A stretch of DNA of 55,863 nt from Methanobrevibacter sp. (GCF_017432245.1 NZ_JAFRJO010000082.1:1-55863); one strand, 5' to 3'; numbered from the stretch's first letter, positions 27,003 through 36,462 are shown. The notes: generated by a model not told the origin, from the letters alone. A program made the numbers and translations.

Positions 27003-27041
27003 AGTTCCTTTGCAGTTAACACTAGTTCCTTTGCGGTAAAC
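27003..27041. repeat. Tandem 18-bp motif upstream of the TMEM175-like gene
   Basis: AGTTCCTTTGCAGTTAAC (27003-27020) and AGTTCCTTTGCGGTAAAC (27024-27041) are direct repeats with a 21-bp period, two helical turns. They are the only GC-containing feature in the divergent region between the thermosome gene and the TMEM175-like gene, and could be paired regulator sites. Confidence 0.6.
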
Positions 27042-27141
27042 AATTGAAAAAGACATGATGAGCTAAGCATATTTTCCAAAATATTATTATAATAAGATAA
27101 ACAAAATTTTAAGTAATTATAATTGACTTGGAGATGATTTT

Positions 27142-28032
27142 ATAGCAAATGAAGAAATTGAAAATCACAATCCATCTAATGATTATGACAATGCAAATCT
27201 TGATGAAAAATACAAAGAATTAGAAAGCCTGAAAGAAAAAATTAATCGGAAATTAGATGAAATGGATGAAAGCAATGCTAAAAAGATTCAGGAAAAGATT
27301 GAAAAGCATAAAAATAATCAAATGAGTAATGAGATTGAGGAAGGAAACATTGATGAAGAGATTAAGAGGCTCGAAAAAACCGATAAGAAAATCAGCACTT
27401 ACCAAAGATTCATAGATGCATTCGAAAAAGACCTTGATATTGATCCTGGAAGACTAATGGGACTTACTGATGGTATATTCAGTATAGTAATGACACTTTT
27501 GATCTTTGGAATGGCATTGCCTGAAAATGAAATAGTCAATTATACAGGATTTATAGCTTTTATCGGCTCCATCGCATCAGTTGCTGGAGTGGTGATTGTT
27601 AGTTTCATACTCTTGGCTTCATTCTGGATTTATCATCATGAGTTTATGAAAATAAAAAAATTGAATATTCCTTATATATGGTTAAATATATTTTATTTAG
27701 CCAGCATATGCTTCATACCATTTACAACATCCATTATCGGAAACTATTCACACTTCTTCTTGGCAAATGTGATCTTTGGATTAAATATACTTTTAGTTGT
27801 AGTGTTCTTCTTAATAATGTTCTATTATGCCCATAAAAGAGGATTCCTTGAGGAATACACAACTGAAAAAGACAAGAAACATGTATACCACACATTGTAT
27901 ATTGTTATGGGAGCTACAGTTATTGTAAACCTATTGGACTTTAACGTAAACCCTAACTTTATTTATCTGTTCCTATTGGTACCTATCATTTCAACAATAA
28001 GACATATTCAATACATGATGAAACAAGTATGA
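27142..28032 (+). CDS. TMEM175-family (DUF1211) potassium channel-like protein; apparent ATA start
   Basis: The core is six hydrophobic segments. The first carries GRLMGLTDGIFSIVMTLLIF, the TMEM175 hallmark (usually RxxxFSD, here LTD). Helix 2 ends with FWIYHHEF and helix 3 carries WLNIFYLASICFIPF, also typical. The family forms K+-selective channels. The first in-frame ATG, at 27262, has no good binding site. The frame is open upstream for 40 codons to an ATA at 27142, which follows GGAGATGATTTT exactly where an ATG would be expected. The extra residues continue the charged, coiled-coil-like N-terminus. Either translation starts at ATA, or the start was lost and the protein begins at 27262 (256 residues). 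Confidence 0.8.
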   Translation: MANEEIENHNPSNDYDNANLDEKYKELESLKEKINRKLDEMDESNAKKIQEKIEKHKNNQMSNEIEEGNIDEEIKRLEKTDKKISTYQRFIDAFEKDLDIDPGRLMGLTDGIFSIVMTLLIFGMALPENEIVNYTGFIAFIGSIASVAGVVIVSFILLASFWIYHHEFMKIKKLNIPYIWLNIFYLASICFIPFTTSIIGNYSHFFLANVIFGLNILLVVVFFLIMFYYAHKRGFLEEYTTEKDKKHVYHTLYIVMGATVIVNLLDFNVNPNFIYLFLLVPIISTIRHIQYMMKQV

Positions 28033-28239
28033 TGAAGGAATTAGAAAAATAGTATAAATTAGAAAAAATTAGTATAAAAAATGGAATTGAAAAAATAGGT
28101 ATAAAAAATAGAAAAAAATAAGAAAAAACGATTTCATGAAAATTTTAAAAATTACATGAAATTCAAAACCGCCATAAAAATAAGCATATGAAAAAATAAA
28201 ACCAAAAAATAATAAAAAAAGAAAATAAAGGAAAATTAA

Positions 28240-29841
28240 TTATTCTTCAGGTAAAGGAAGCTTTTGCCAGAAGAATATATCATTTTCTTTTTTAGCCACT
28301 TCAACATAACCTTTTCTCTCTAAGCTTTTAAGAATGTTCTTTGTATTACCGAATGAAAGGTTCTTGAATGCAAGATCATTTAGATAATCTTTTACAGACA
28401 ATGTATCCATAGATTCATCTTCAGGTAACAGATGATAAATTTGAGACTGGATGGAATTTAAGTTCTTCAATTGAGGAGCAGTTAACTTATCATATACGAA
28501 CTTGAATTTTTCCAATTCCTCAACTGTAGATTTGTATCCTTCAAGTTCCGCTTTAAGTCTTTCGACTTCCTCATTATTTTGAGATGCCCCATCATTTGAT
28601 TGGGAATCAATTAAATTAGCCACATTTTCCAATTCCTCATCACCAACAGCTCTAATCTTAAGCTTATTCTCTTTAGCTAATTCCAATTCTCTCTTTATGT
28701 CATTCAATTCAAGCAATTCCCTATCTTCAACAGATGTTTTGTTAATGATTCCATCATGAGATTGATTATCCAAGAAACTATCATCAGACAATTCAAAGAA
28801 CAAGTCCTTCACTTCATTTAATCTTTGGATTTGAAGGTCTTTTTTAGACAATTCATTTTGAACCTTTGCATAGTCCTCACGTGAAACTGACTTGTCTTTC
28901 AATAATTGTATCTGCACATCTTTCTCACGAATGGTTAAATCACGGGAATCAAGCTCTCTTTGCAATGCTACAAGATTATCCTTATTTACCAAATTATTCT
29001 TCAAGTCGAGGATTTCCTCATTTTGAGAAGCAATTTGAGCATTGAGAGATTGGATTTCCATATTCTTATCATCAACAGCAGTTAATGTATTAGCCAATTT
29101 AAGGTTAGCTTCATTCTCCTTATTTTTTGCTTCATCCAATTGGCGTTGAAGATCCACCAAATTATTTTCAGCAATCTTCAAATCATTAGAAATAGCTTGA
29201 ATTTCATTGTCTTTAGAACTGACATCATTCAATGCCTCTTTCAATTTAAGGTTTGCCTGACCTAATTCTAAAGTTTTAAAGCTGTTAAATTCATCATCAA
29301 AGGATTCCTTCATTTTAGAAAGAGATTCATTAATATCAGAAAGTTCATTAACCTTATCTGATAGGTTTCTGATGGTTTCATCCTTTGAATTCAATAGATC
29401 CTTGGATCTGTTCAATACTTCAATATTAGTATTTAAAGAATGAGTTAGGTTTTCAATTTCATAGTTTTTAGTATTCAAATCAGCATAATATTTAGATTTT
29501 AAATCAGAAATCTCATCATCCTTAGCCTTGATATCATTATCGAATTTAGCTAAAAAGTCATTGAGCTCTAATCCTTTATTCTTTAAATCTTCGTCATACT
29601 TAAGTTTCAAATTAGATATTTCCAGTTCATGCTGTTTCTTTAATTCAAAAATCTCATCATCCTTTTGCTTTAAGGATTCTTCAGATTCAGCTTTCAGTGT
29701 TTCAAATTCATCATTAGATTTCAGGGAACTTTGCTCTTCTTTTAATTGAACAATTTCCATCTTAAGCTTGTTGATCTCTAAAAGAGAAGACTTTACCAAT
29801 TTTTGTAACTTATACATATCGCTTGAACTTTCAAAACTCAT
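28240..29841 (-). CDS. Long coiled-coil protein with C-terminal winged-helix-like domain
   Basis: A 533-residue protein starting after GTGATAAA. Residues about 10-450 are nearly continuous heptad-rich, Lys/Glu/Asp/Leu helix with recurring blocks such as NxEIQxLNxQI and KDxxIQxL, an SMC-like rod without ATPase heads. The C-terminal ~80 residues (LTAPQLKNLNSIQSQIYHLL onward, ending WQKLPLPEE) look like a small winged helix: NTKNILKSLERKGYVEV would be the recognition part. It may be a structural or chromosome-associated protein. There are no close operon partners and no family is firmly recognised. Confidence 0.75.
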   Translation of the reverse strand: MSFESSSDMYKLQKLVKSSLLEINKLKMEIVQLKEEQSSLKSNDEFETLKAESEESLKQKDDEIFELKKQHELEISNLKLKYDEDLKNKGLELNDFLAKFDNDIKAKDDEISDLKSKYYADLNTKNYEIENLTHSLNTNIEVLNRSKDLLNSKDETIRNLSDKVNELSDINESLSKMKESFDDEFNSFKTLELGQANLKLKEALNDVSSKDNEIQAISNDLKIAENNLVDLQRQLDEAKNKENEANLKLANTLTAVDDKNMEIQSLNAQIASQNEEILDLKNNLVNKDNLVALQRELDSRDLTIREKDVQIQLLKDKSVSREDYAKVQNELSKKDLQIQRLNEVKDLFFELSDDSFLDNQSHDGIINKTSVEDRELLELNDIKRELELAKENKLKIRAVGDEELENVANLIDSQSNDGASQNNEEVERLKAELEGYKSTVEELEKFKFVYDKLTAPQLKNLNSIQSQIYHLLPEDESMDTLSVKDYLNDLAFKNLSFGNTKNILKSLERKGYVEVAKKENDIFFWQKLPLPEE

Positions 29842-30108
29842 TTTATCACTTAAACATAACTTAATTTAATGCTAATCAAAATAGATTAGTCTTTAATTAA
29901 AACTATATTTAAATGTATGTTTAAACTCTTATTTAAAGTATATGGATAAATTCTATTAAAATTGCATAAATTTTAAAGTTTTGATTAGGAAAATATGATT
30001 ATTTAAGAAAAATTAGGATAAAATAAGAAAAAATTTATAAAAAATTAAAAAATAAGGGGAGAAAATAAATTCTCCACAATAATAAAAAAAATATTATTTA
30101 TAAAATGC

Positions 30109-30570
30109 TTATAATGCATCTGCTAATGGCTCTACGTTATTGTTTTCATTGAATTTCATCAATTCATCATAACATGCTTTCCAATCATCAGGGCTTGCCT
30201 TTTCCATATATGCAAAAATGACATACTCTTTGCCTTCAAATTCCACTTTTTCTAAAACTCCATAAGTTAAAGTAGCTTTTCCACTTGTCACATAAGAAAT
30301 GGCATGTCCGATTTCACTTGCATCATCTTCAGTAACATTATATGTATTGCTGTCTCCTTCAACTATAATGTAACCAGTGCCGTTTTGCAAATAATACTCT
30401 TGAACTGATTCGTCATTTTCCCAAGTACATAAAGTCATCCCTGTTTCGTTATTGACAGAGAAATACTCAGTCACCTCTTCAAATCCATCATTGATCTTAA
30501 AGTCTGCAGCACTTGCTGCTCCAATTACCAAAAAGCCCAATATTAAAAAGGCCAATAATTTCCTATACAT
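30109..30570 (-). CDS. Small secreted protein, unknown
   Basis: A 153-residue protein starting after GAGGTGAAAGA. The N-terminus MYRKLLAFLILGFLVIGAAS followed by AA-D is a clear Sec signal peptide with a probable cleavage after ASAA. The mature ~130 residues are acidic, with two cysteines (one in CTWEND, one in WKACYDEL) that could form a disulfide. Part of it reads EVEFEGKEYVIFAYMEK-like beta strands. No family is named. It lies 45 bp upstream of no partner; the kinase gene at 30616 precedes it on the same strand. Confidence 0.7.
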   Translation of the reverse strand: MYRKLLAFLILGFLVIGAASAADFKINDGFEEVTEYFSVNNETGMTLCTWENDESVQEYYLQNGTGYIIVEGDSNTYNVTEDDASEIGHAISYVTSGKATLTYGVLEKVEFEGKEYVIFAYMEKASPDDWKACYDELMKFNENNNVEPLADAL

Positions 30571-30615
30571 TCTTTCACCTCATACATGATTAAGCAATCA
30601 TTTAAATTGTTTAAA

Positions 30616-32208
30616 TTACTTTTCAGTTCTTATGAATTTAATTATAATGTATAATCCAAGAATTGCACTGATAAGGAATCCAAAGAACCCAATAGCTGAA
30701 ATATCCCATACTCTTGGTCCTTTATCTGCTAAAATAGCAATGGATGAACCTACAAGCAATGCAGAAACTATTAAGGATATGGATAATTGATCTTTCAATT
30801 CATCCAAACCGGTATGGTTCATATTTATTTCCAATTCCCCTTTTTCAACCTTATCAAGAGTGCTGTTGAGTCTGTCAGGCAAATCCTTTAACAAATGTTC
30901 AATTTCAACGATATAGTTGAATCCGCCACTTACAAGATTTCCTGGACTGAATTTCTGACCAACCATCTTCTTAGCGAAGTGTTCAAGCTCTCCTGTGATG
31001 TTGAAGTGAGGGTCCAATCTGCTTCCTGCATCCTCAATAAGGATTATACCTCTTCCAATCATAACGAATTCCCTTGGAAGAACAATGTTATGTTCAATCA
31101 TAAGATCCATCAAACGGTCAAAAATACCATCCATTTGGTCTATATCAACACCTACATAGGTATTCAATAAATCGTCAACATCCTCTCTGAAGTCAGGAGT
31201 GTTTTGCTCTGGTGTGATAATCTTCATATAAAGCATTTGCTTGATCAAGTGGTTTGAGTTTCCGCCGAGCAAAAGCAAGATCATTTGAGAGAAGTTTGCT
31301 CTGAACTCATCATTTACAACTCCCATCATACCGAAGTCTATGTAGCAAAGCTTATTGTCCTTGGTTACAAACAAGTTTCCTGGATGTGGGTCTGCATGGA
31401 AAAATCCATCAATCAATACTTGTTTCAAATAGGATTGGGTTCCATATTGGGCAATTTCAGTATTGTTGATGCCTTCAATCTCATTGTCAAACAAATCAGT
31501 CACTTCATATCCGTCAATAAGTTCCATGGTAATGAGCTTAGGAGTACAGTATTCTGGATAGACTTCAGGTATTTTAATGTAGTCCACTTCTTCAAAGTTT
31601 TTAGTGATTTTTCCAATGTTTCTGACTTCCTCCATATAGTCAAGTTCCTTGAATATGGATTTTTCAAATTCCTTAGCTATTGCAGGCAAGTTATAGGTTC
31701 TTGACTTTGATATATGCTTATCGATAGTTCCTGCCAAGTTATTCAATATCTTTACATCAGGAACAATGACATCATAGATGCCTGGCTTTTGAACCTTAAC
31801 AGCAACTTCCATTCCAGTTTCCTTTAATCTTGCCCTATAAACCTGACCGATTGAAGCGGAACCAAGAGGTTCTTCATTGAATTCACAGTATACATCTTCC
31901 AAGGGCTGTGCAAGCTCCCCTTCAATGACATCCCTTATTTCATCAAAAGGAGTTACAGGGGTGTTGTCCCTAAGCAACTTCAAGTCATCTGCAATTTCAT
32001 TACCTACCATATCCGGCCTTGTAGCCAATAGCTGACCTAATTTAATGAATGCAGGACCTAACTCTTCCATTGCATATCTGAGGTCTGAAACTTCAAAATC
32101 TTCATCGTTTTCATTCTTTGTTAATAGTTTTGCCAAGTGGTGCTTTTTTGCAACACCAATAATCTCATCAAAACGTTTTCTAGCAGCTTTTTTCTCTTCT
32201 CTTGCCAT
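30616..32208 (-). CDS. AarF/UbiB/ABC1 family atypical protein kinase
   Basis: A 530-residue protein starting after GAGTGATTAA. It has the family-specific KxGQ motif (FIKLGQLLATRPD, K56-Q59), the Ala-rich loop PLGSASIGQVYRA in place of a Gly-rich loop, VKVQKPG with the ATP-binding Lys, the catalytic HADPHPGN, and the metal-binding YIDFGM. Two hydrophobic helices at the C-terminus (about 478-525) anchor it to the membrane. UbiB-type proteins support quinone or other isoprenoid lipid metabolism. Methanobacteria lack ubiquinone, so an isoprenoid-lipid role is only inferred. The length and motifs are complete. Confidence 0.95.
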   Translation of the reverse strand: MAREEKKAARKRFDEIIGVAKKHHLAKLLTKNENDEDFEVSDLRYAMEELGPAFIKLGQLLATRPDMVGNEIADDLKLLRDNTPVTPFDEIRDVIEGELAQPLEDVYCEFNEEPLGSASIGQVYRARLKETGMEVAVKVQKPGIYDVIVPDVKILNNLAGTIDKHISKSRTYNLPAIAKEFEKSIFKELDYMEEVRNIGKITKNFEEVDYIKIPEVYPEYCTPKLITMELIDGYEVTDLFDNEIEGINNTEIAQYGTQSYLKQVLIDGFFHADPHPGNLFVTKDNKLCYIDFGMMGVVNDEFRANFSQMILLLLGGNSNHLIKQMLYMKIITPEQNTPDFREDVDDLLNTYVGVDIDQMDGIFDRLMDLMIEHNIVLPREFVMIGRGIILIEDAGSRLDPHFNITGELEHFAKKMVGQKFSPGNLVSGGFNYIVEIEHLLKDLPDRLNSTLDKVEKGELEINMNHTGLDELKDQLSISLIVSALLVGSSIAILADKGPRVWDISAIGFFGFLISAILGLYIIIKFIRTEK

Positions 32209-32450
32209 TTAATCACTCAATGTTTTTCTATAAAAAAATACTTAAGTCGTTAAGACTTGCGTAGGTTAAATATATATATATATCTATACAAGTATACTTA
32301 TAATATTTTTGTTAATTTGATTAAGTTTAGTAATTAAGATACAATGAAACTGTTAAAAAATAGAAAAAAGAAGACAATAAAAAAAATAAATAAAAAAGAG
32401 AAATTAAGATAAAAAAAGAAAAAACAATTAAGAACGAAGATTGTAAGCAA

Positions 32451-33215
32451 TTATAATCTATTTACTTGCAAATCCTTACGAGGGACGATTCTTTGGTATT
32501 TGACCTTAGGATAACCTATAACCATACAGGAAACCACTTCATGTCCCTTTTCCAATTCAATGAGATTTCTAAGTTTCCTGCTTAGCTTTGTGCACATTAC
32601 GAAAAATCCACTGTATAGGACACCTAAACCAAGACTGTTAGCCATTATCTCCATATATGCGCTTGCAAGCCCTGCATTTATATTGCTTTTGCTTGAAACG
32701 ACTATGACCAATGGAGCCCCTTTGAAGAAGAAATCATCTGTCACTTCAATTCTTCTCAAATAGCTGCTCAAATTTCCCACTTTTTTGCCCTTTCTAAATA
32801 AGTTTACACAGATTTCCTCTGCTTCAGCCTGCTTTGAACCGAGAATTGTATATTTGACATCCTGGGAATTTGCTCCAGTTGGGGCATATCTTCCAGCTTC
32901 GAGGATCATATTGATTTTTTCATCTTCTACCTCAATTGGTTTGAATTGCCTTATAGTGCGTCTGCTTTTCATTGCATTTAGAAGTGTATCTTCATTTATT
33001 TCACTCATAGACACTACCATTTCATCACTGAAGTCATAATTTGCCATTTTAATGGCACCTTCAGGACAGATAGCGTAACAATGTCCACACTCCATACATC
33101 CCTTGTCATGTGTTTGTATTTTGCCGTCTTCCATATAGATAAATGAATTAGGACAATCACTTATGCAAGAGGAACAGACAATGCATTTTTCATCATCAAT
33201 TAAAATAGGACCCAT
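32451..33215 (-). CDS. Ferredoxin-nitroreductase fusion protein
   Basis: A 254-residue flavoprotein. Residues about 5-60 contain two 4Fe-4S motifs: C-x2-C-x2-C-x3-CP (CIVCSSCISDCP) and CMECGHCYAICP. The remainder is a nitroreductase-like FMN domain: SRRTIRQFKPIEVEDEKI near 88, YAPTGANSQDVKYTI near 113, and a C-terminal CMVIGYPKVKYQRIVPRK. The iron-sulfur domain probably passes electrons to FMN, reducing an unknown acceptor. Such fusions are common in anaerobes. The divergent neighbour is a membrane protein. Complete and typical. Confidence 0.93.
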   Translation of the reverse strand: MGPILIDDEKCIVCSSCISDCPNSFIYMEDGKIQTHDKGCMECGHCYAICPEGAIKMANYDFSDEMVVSMSEINEDTLLNAMKSRRTIRQFKPIEVEDEKINMILEAGRYAPTGANSQDVKYTILGSKQAEAEEICVNLFRKGKKVGNLSSYLRRIEVTDDFFFKGAPLVIVVSSKSNINAGLASAYMEIMANSLGLGVLYSGFFVMCTKLSRKLRNLIELEKGHEVVSCMVIGYPKVKYQRIVPRKDLQVNRL

Positions 33216-33241
33216 ATTTTTACCTCATTAACTCAATAATC

Positions 33242-33281
33242 AATTTTAATCAATTTTGATTAATTTTGATTAATTTTAATA
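33242..33281. repeat. Four tandem decamers (AATTTTRATN), helically phased
   Basis: AATTTTAATC, AATTTTGATT, AATTTTGATT and AATTTTAATA follow each other without gaps. The T-runs are spaced every 10 bp, matching the helix turn, so this DNA should be intrinsically curved. It lies upstream of the ferredoxin-nitroreductase gene in a divergent promoter region. Confidence 0.6.
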
Positions 33282-33474
33282 ATTTTAAAATTTATAGTCT
33301 TATTATAATTTAAAAATGGAAATTTATATATTTTATTATTTTGTTTAAAAAAAACCAATTATAATAATTTTTATTTAAACAATAATAACTCTCATTTTAC
33401 GAAAGCCCTAAAAAGAATAAAATATATAATAGTTTATTTATTATGAACCATAAACATATTAACAAGTGATAATT

Positions 33475-34308
33475 ATGGGATTAGTTAACTATCTAACACA
33501 GATCATTGTTGCAATGGGCATATTCATAATATTATGTTTCCTTGGGGAACAAATTAAAAAATATTTATTCAAACATCACAAAAAACTAATGAACCCAAAT
33601 GAATTTCTCCCTAAGGAAGAGATCTTTTCATTAAGGCAAGTCCATTACCTAATCCTAATTCTGTTGATATATTTCTGCATAATAAACTTCTTCTTTGATA
33701 GATTTTTTACAGTGAGCAATGAACTGTTTTTAATTAATTCCCTAATTGATATCTTCGTATCAACATATATTGTAGTGGTATTTTATGACTCTTCAACAAG
33801 AAGCAGGATATCAAGCATATTCCTAATGCCACTGGCATCAATATCTGCCCTTGTCTTTGGAACCACATTACTTGGATATTGGGACTTCATCCGCATCCCT
33901 ACATTGCTTTATATGGTAGTGTTCCTATATCACAGGTTTTTAGAGTTTACTGATGAAAATGGATTGGAAAAACTGATTTTGATTTTGGTAAGCATTGTAT
34001 TCACTTGTCTTGTAACAACAATATTCCTTGAAAATCAACCCCCTCTAAATTCATTGGCTATGACTTCAAATGCATTTACAAGTAATGGGTATGCAGTTTT
34101 AGGCAGTACCCCTGGAGGCATATTGACAAGCATATTCCTTGTTTGGAGTGGATATATCCTTTCAGGAGTGGGTACAGCTACTTTAGCTGCTGCAATCATT
34201 CATAGAAACTCCAAAAAGAAATTTGAAAAACTAGAGGAAAAGATCGATAATCTGGAAAGGATAATTACCCAAAATCAAGATGGAAACAGTGAAGAAAATG
34301 ATGAATAA
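33475..34308 (+). CDS. Ion channel-like membrane protein with non-canonical filter
   Basis: The ATG at 33475 after AGTGATAATT gives 277 residues. Five or six hydrophobic segments precede a pore-like region at about 205-250: NAFTSNGYAVLGSTPGGILT followed by SIFLVWSGYILSGVGTATLA. Its layout matches K+-channel pore-helix, filter and last helix (TVGYGD...TPxG), but the filter reads SNGYAVLG and lacks the usual second Gly-Asp. The last ~35 residues are a charged coiled coil (KKFEKLEEKIDNLERIIT), a likely tetramerisation element. The channel assignment is by pattern only. Confidence 0.55.
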   Translation: MGLVNYLTQIIVAMGIFIILCFLGEQIKKYLFKHHKKLMNPNEFLPKEEIFSLRQVHYLILILLIYFCIINFFFDRFFTVSNELFLINSLIDIFVSTYIVVVFYDSSTRSRISSIFLMPLASISALVFGTTLLGYWDFIRIPTLLYMVVFLYHRFLEFTDENGLEKLILILVSIVFTCLVTTIFLENQPPLNSLAMTSNAFTSNGYAVLGSTPGGILTSIFLVWSGYILSGVGTATLAAAIIHRNSKKKFEKLEEKIDNLERIITQNQDGNSEENDE

Positions 34309-34324
34309 CTTGTTAAATATATCC

Positions 34325-34454
34325 ATTTAGTTGTTTAAAAAAAAGCTGTGCAAAACTAAAAAGCATGTTTAATTTAGTATTTAAAAAAATCTGTGCAAAA
34401 CTAAAAAGCATGTTTAATTTAGTTATTTAAAAAAAGTTATACAAAACTAAAAAG
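34325..34454. repeat. Tandem ~45-bp repeat between the channel-like gene and tRNA-Lys
   Basis: The block CTGTGCAAAACTAAAAAGCA followed by TGTTTAATTTAGTATTTAAA recurs with a 45-46-bp period: full copies start near 34346 and 34391, and a partial, diverged third copy runs into the tRNA-Lys 3' end. A partial copy also precedes the first. This is an expanded tract on the 3' side of a tRNA gene. Confidence 0.75.
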
Positions 34455-34528
<74 letters not shown>

Positions 34529-34686
34529 GGTTAAAAAATTTTTAAAAGCAATATTATTATATTATACTTTAACTTATTTAACTATTTTGTTTATTTTAGC
34601 CTAAAAGTAAAAAATAAGAAACTGATTATTGATTAAAAAAAAGAAGTAATGTGCCTAAAATCTTCAAAAAAATAAAAAAAATAATG

Positions 34687-35490
34687 TTATTTTCTAGACA
34701 ATAATCTTCCAAAGAAGGACTCCTTGTTTTTACCAACTTTAATATCCAATTTAGACTCAAAATCAGGTTCGACCAATCTTATTTTCTCTTCATAATGCCT
34801 TATCTTCTTTATATGAACATCCTGATCGTCAGCAAGCTTAATTATATCCAGATAATACCAAATTCCAGTCTTATATGAATTTACAGCCAATTCCTCATAC
34901 TTCCCATCAAAAATTCTTTCCAAATCATCACCGAAAGTGAAAAATAGCTTAGTCAATTCGAGAATGCGAAGATACCATTCCTTATTGACTCTCTGTGCAT
35001 AGGCATCATTGGCCATTTTTCTTGTATTCGAATCCCCTGAATTCTTAAAGGTAACTGCAGTTATCTGAAATACGCCACCTACTTCCCAAATTGCTTCCAT
35101 TTCCTTCTCTTCAGTTAAATGACTGTCCTTTATTGACTTTAATATTTTAGGAGATGTGTTAATCATTTTTCTAATATATGGAATTATTTCAGTGACTTTA
35201 GCCTTTTCAGCACTTAGATAAATTATATTCAATTGAGCGTTAAAATCATCAGGATTTCTTTTTAAAGCAGATTCATAATAGCTTAATGGTTTTTTAGGAT
35301 GAAAATCCTTAGTCTTTTCAGTTATGGAACCTTTTTTGGATTCAAAAGTCTTTTGGTCAGATATCACATCATCTGTAAGCTCTATAACCTCAAATGCAGA
35401 ATATTCTCTGCCACAGCCAGTGCAAATGTACATCTCTTCCTTTCTAGCAAAGTTATTGCTTCCACAGTCCTTGCAATGAATTTCCATCAT
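34687..35490 (-). CDS. Zinc-ribbon protein with TPR-like helical region, unknown
   Basis: A 267-residue protein translated from GAGGAAATCAT. Residues 5-30 are a zinc ribbon (CKDCGSNNF...YICTGCGREYSA). A polar linker leads to a helical region starting PLSYYESALKRNPDDFNAQL near 80, one tetratricopeptide-like unit, with more helices to the end. The C-terminus is basic (FFGRLLSRK). It may be a cytosolic adaptor. The divergent neighbour encodes a single-span membrane protein with no known link. Confidence 0.75.
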   Translation of the reverse strand: MMEIHCKDCGSNNFARKEEMYICTGCGREYSAFEVIELTDDVISDQKTFESKKGSITEKTKDFHPKKPLSYYESALKRNPDDFNAQLNIIYLSAEKAKVTEIIPYIRKMINTSPKILKSIKDSHLTEEKEMEAIWEVGGVFQITAVTFKNSGDSNTRKMANDAYAQRVNKEWYLRILELTKLFFTFGDDLERIFDGKYEELAVNSYKTGIWYYLDIIKLADDQDVHIKKIRHYEEKIRLVEPDFESKLDIKVGKNKESFFGRLLSRK

Positions 35491-35728
35491 ATGATTTCCT
35501 CTTTAAAAAAAATAAAACTCTTAAAAAAGCTTCTTTTTAAAAAAAACGTAACATTAAAATTTAAAAACATTATGTTAAATATTCCTTATAATCTTATTTT
35601 ACGAACGTTAAATAAGTATTTTGTGAAAATTAATTAATTGGTTTAACTATTTTGAAAAATAGAAATATAAAAAAATAAATACTTATAATAAAAATAGAAT
35701 TAATCAAAAGAATGAATGGGGGAAATTC

Positions 35729-36367
35729 ATGATAGGTGACGATGACTTTTTCATGCAGAATGCAGACTATCACTATGGAGCTAGCGATACAGAGAAGATG
35801 TATGGAAGAAATTATGATGATTCTGATCTTGGAGGATACTATCCAAGAAGTTATGGAGGAAATGGATCAAGTAGACAAAATGCTAGCTCTGAAAACGACA
35901 ACAGCGGAAAATATTGCCTTGCAGGGGTTCTGATTGTTCTTGGGATAATAGTTATAGCAACAGTTGTTGTGCCTGCAGTCACTAATTCCATGGCTAGCTC
36001 AGTCATCGTAGATGATTTGAAAATCACCAGATACATTCATTCAAGCCAGTATGATTCAAAGGTTTCTACAGAAGAAGGATACGAGATTACATACAATCAG
36101 AGAAGCTTTGGAACTCATGCAATAAATGTTATCTTCTACTCAAAAAATGGAAAAGTCTTGTATAATGACAGCAACTATGTTGGAACTTGCTATCTTGGAG
36201 ATGTGCCATACCAAGTGCATTTAGATGAAAAAGCGGATTATGCAATATTTGAAGTATACAGGACCCATTTGGATTATGGCAAGTGCATATATCGTGAAAG
36301 AGTGGATGTTGACAATGTTAATGTAAAAAAAGAGTTTATTAATTATGATACATTGTATGATTATTAA
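35729..36367 (+). CDS. Single-span membrane protein with Tyr/Gly-rich N-terminus, unknown
   Basis: A 212-residue protein preceded by GGGGG. Residues 1-60 are low-complexity, rich in Tyr, Asp, Gly and Ser (DLGGYYPRSYGGNGSS). One transmembrane helix (about 64-88, LAGVLIVLGIIVIATVVVPA) follows, then an external beta-rich domain of about 115 residues. The latter, with VVDDLKITRYIHSSQY and NYVGTCYLGDVPYQV, faintly recalls FxLYD-type repeats. Two Cys (near 169 and 197 in GTCYLG and GKCIYR) may pair. It may be envelope-associated. Confidence 0.7.
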   Translation: MIGDDDFFMQNADYHYGASDTEKMYGRNYDDSDLGGYYPRSYGGNGSSRQNASSENDNSGKYCLAGVLIVLGIIVIATVVVPAVTNSMASSVIVDDLKITRYIHSSQYDSKVSTEEGYEITYNQRSFGTHAINVIFYSKNGKVLYNDSNYVGTCYLGDVPYQVHLDEKADYAIFEVYRTHLDYGKCIYRERVDVDNVNVKKEFINYDTLYDY

Positions 36368-36394
36368 ATATTTAATTAAAAAACTTTTAATTAT

Positions 36395-36434
36395 GCTTAA
36401 TTTACCTCTTTAAATAGGGGTTTTACAAAACTTA
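36395..36434 (+). repeat. Dispersed 40-bp repeat, copy A
   Basis: Starts GCTTAATTTACCTCTTTAAA and ends GGTTTTACAAAACTTA. Copies B and C, about 1.8 and 2.3 kb downstream, share TTAATTTACYTCTTT and GTTTTACRAAAC. Confidence 0.7.
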
Positions 36435-36462
36435 AAAAAAAAGATTTTTCCTAATTGAATAA

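Noticed and set aside
27262-28032. Treating the ATG at 27262 as the certain start of the TMEM175-like gene
   Set aside because: It has no good binding site, and an open, protein-like in-frame extension with a strong site lies upstream.
32241-32290. AAGTC-N5-GACTT inverted repeat plus TA repeat upstream of the AarF gene
   Set aside because: The stem is only five bases and TA-rich DNA is common here; it is not strong enough to call an operator.
34325-34454. A CRISPR-like repeat next to tRNA-Lys
   Set aside because: The whole 45-46-bp period is conserved, so there is no repeat/spacer alternation.
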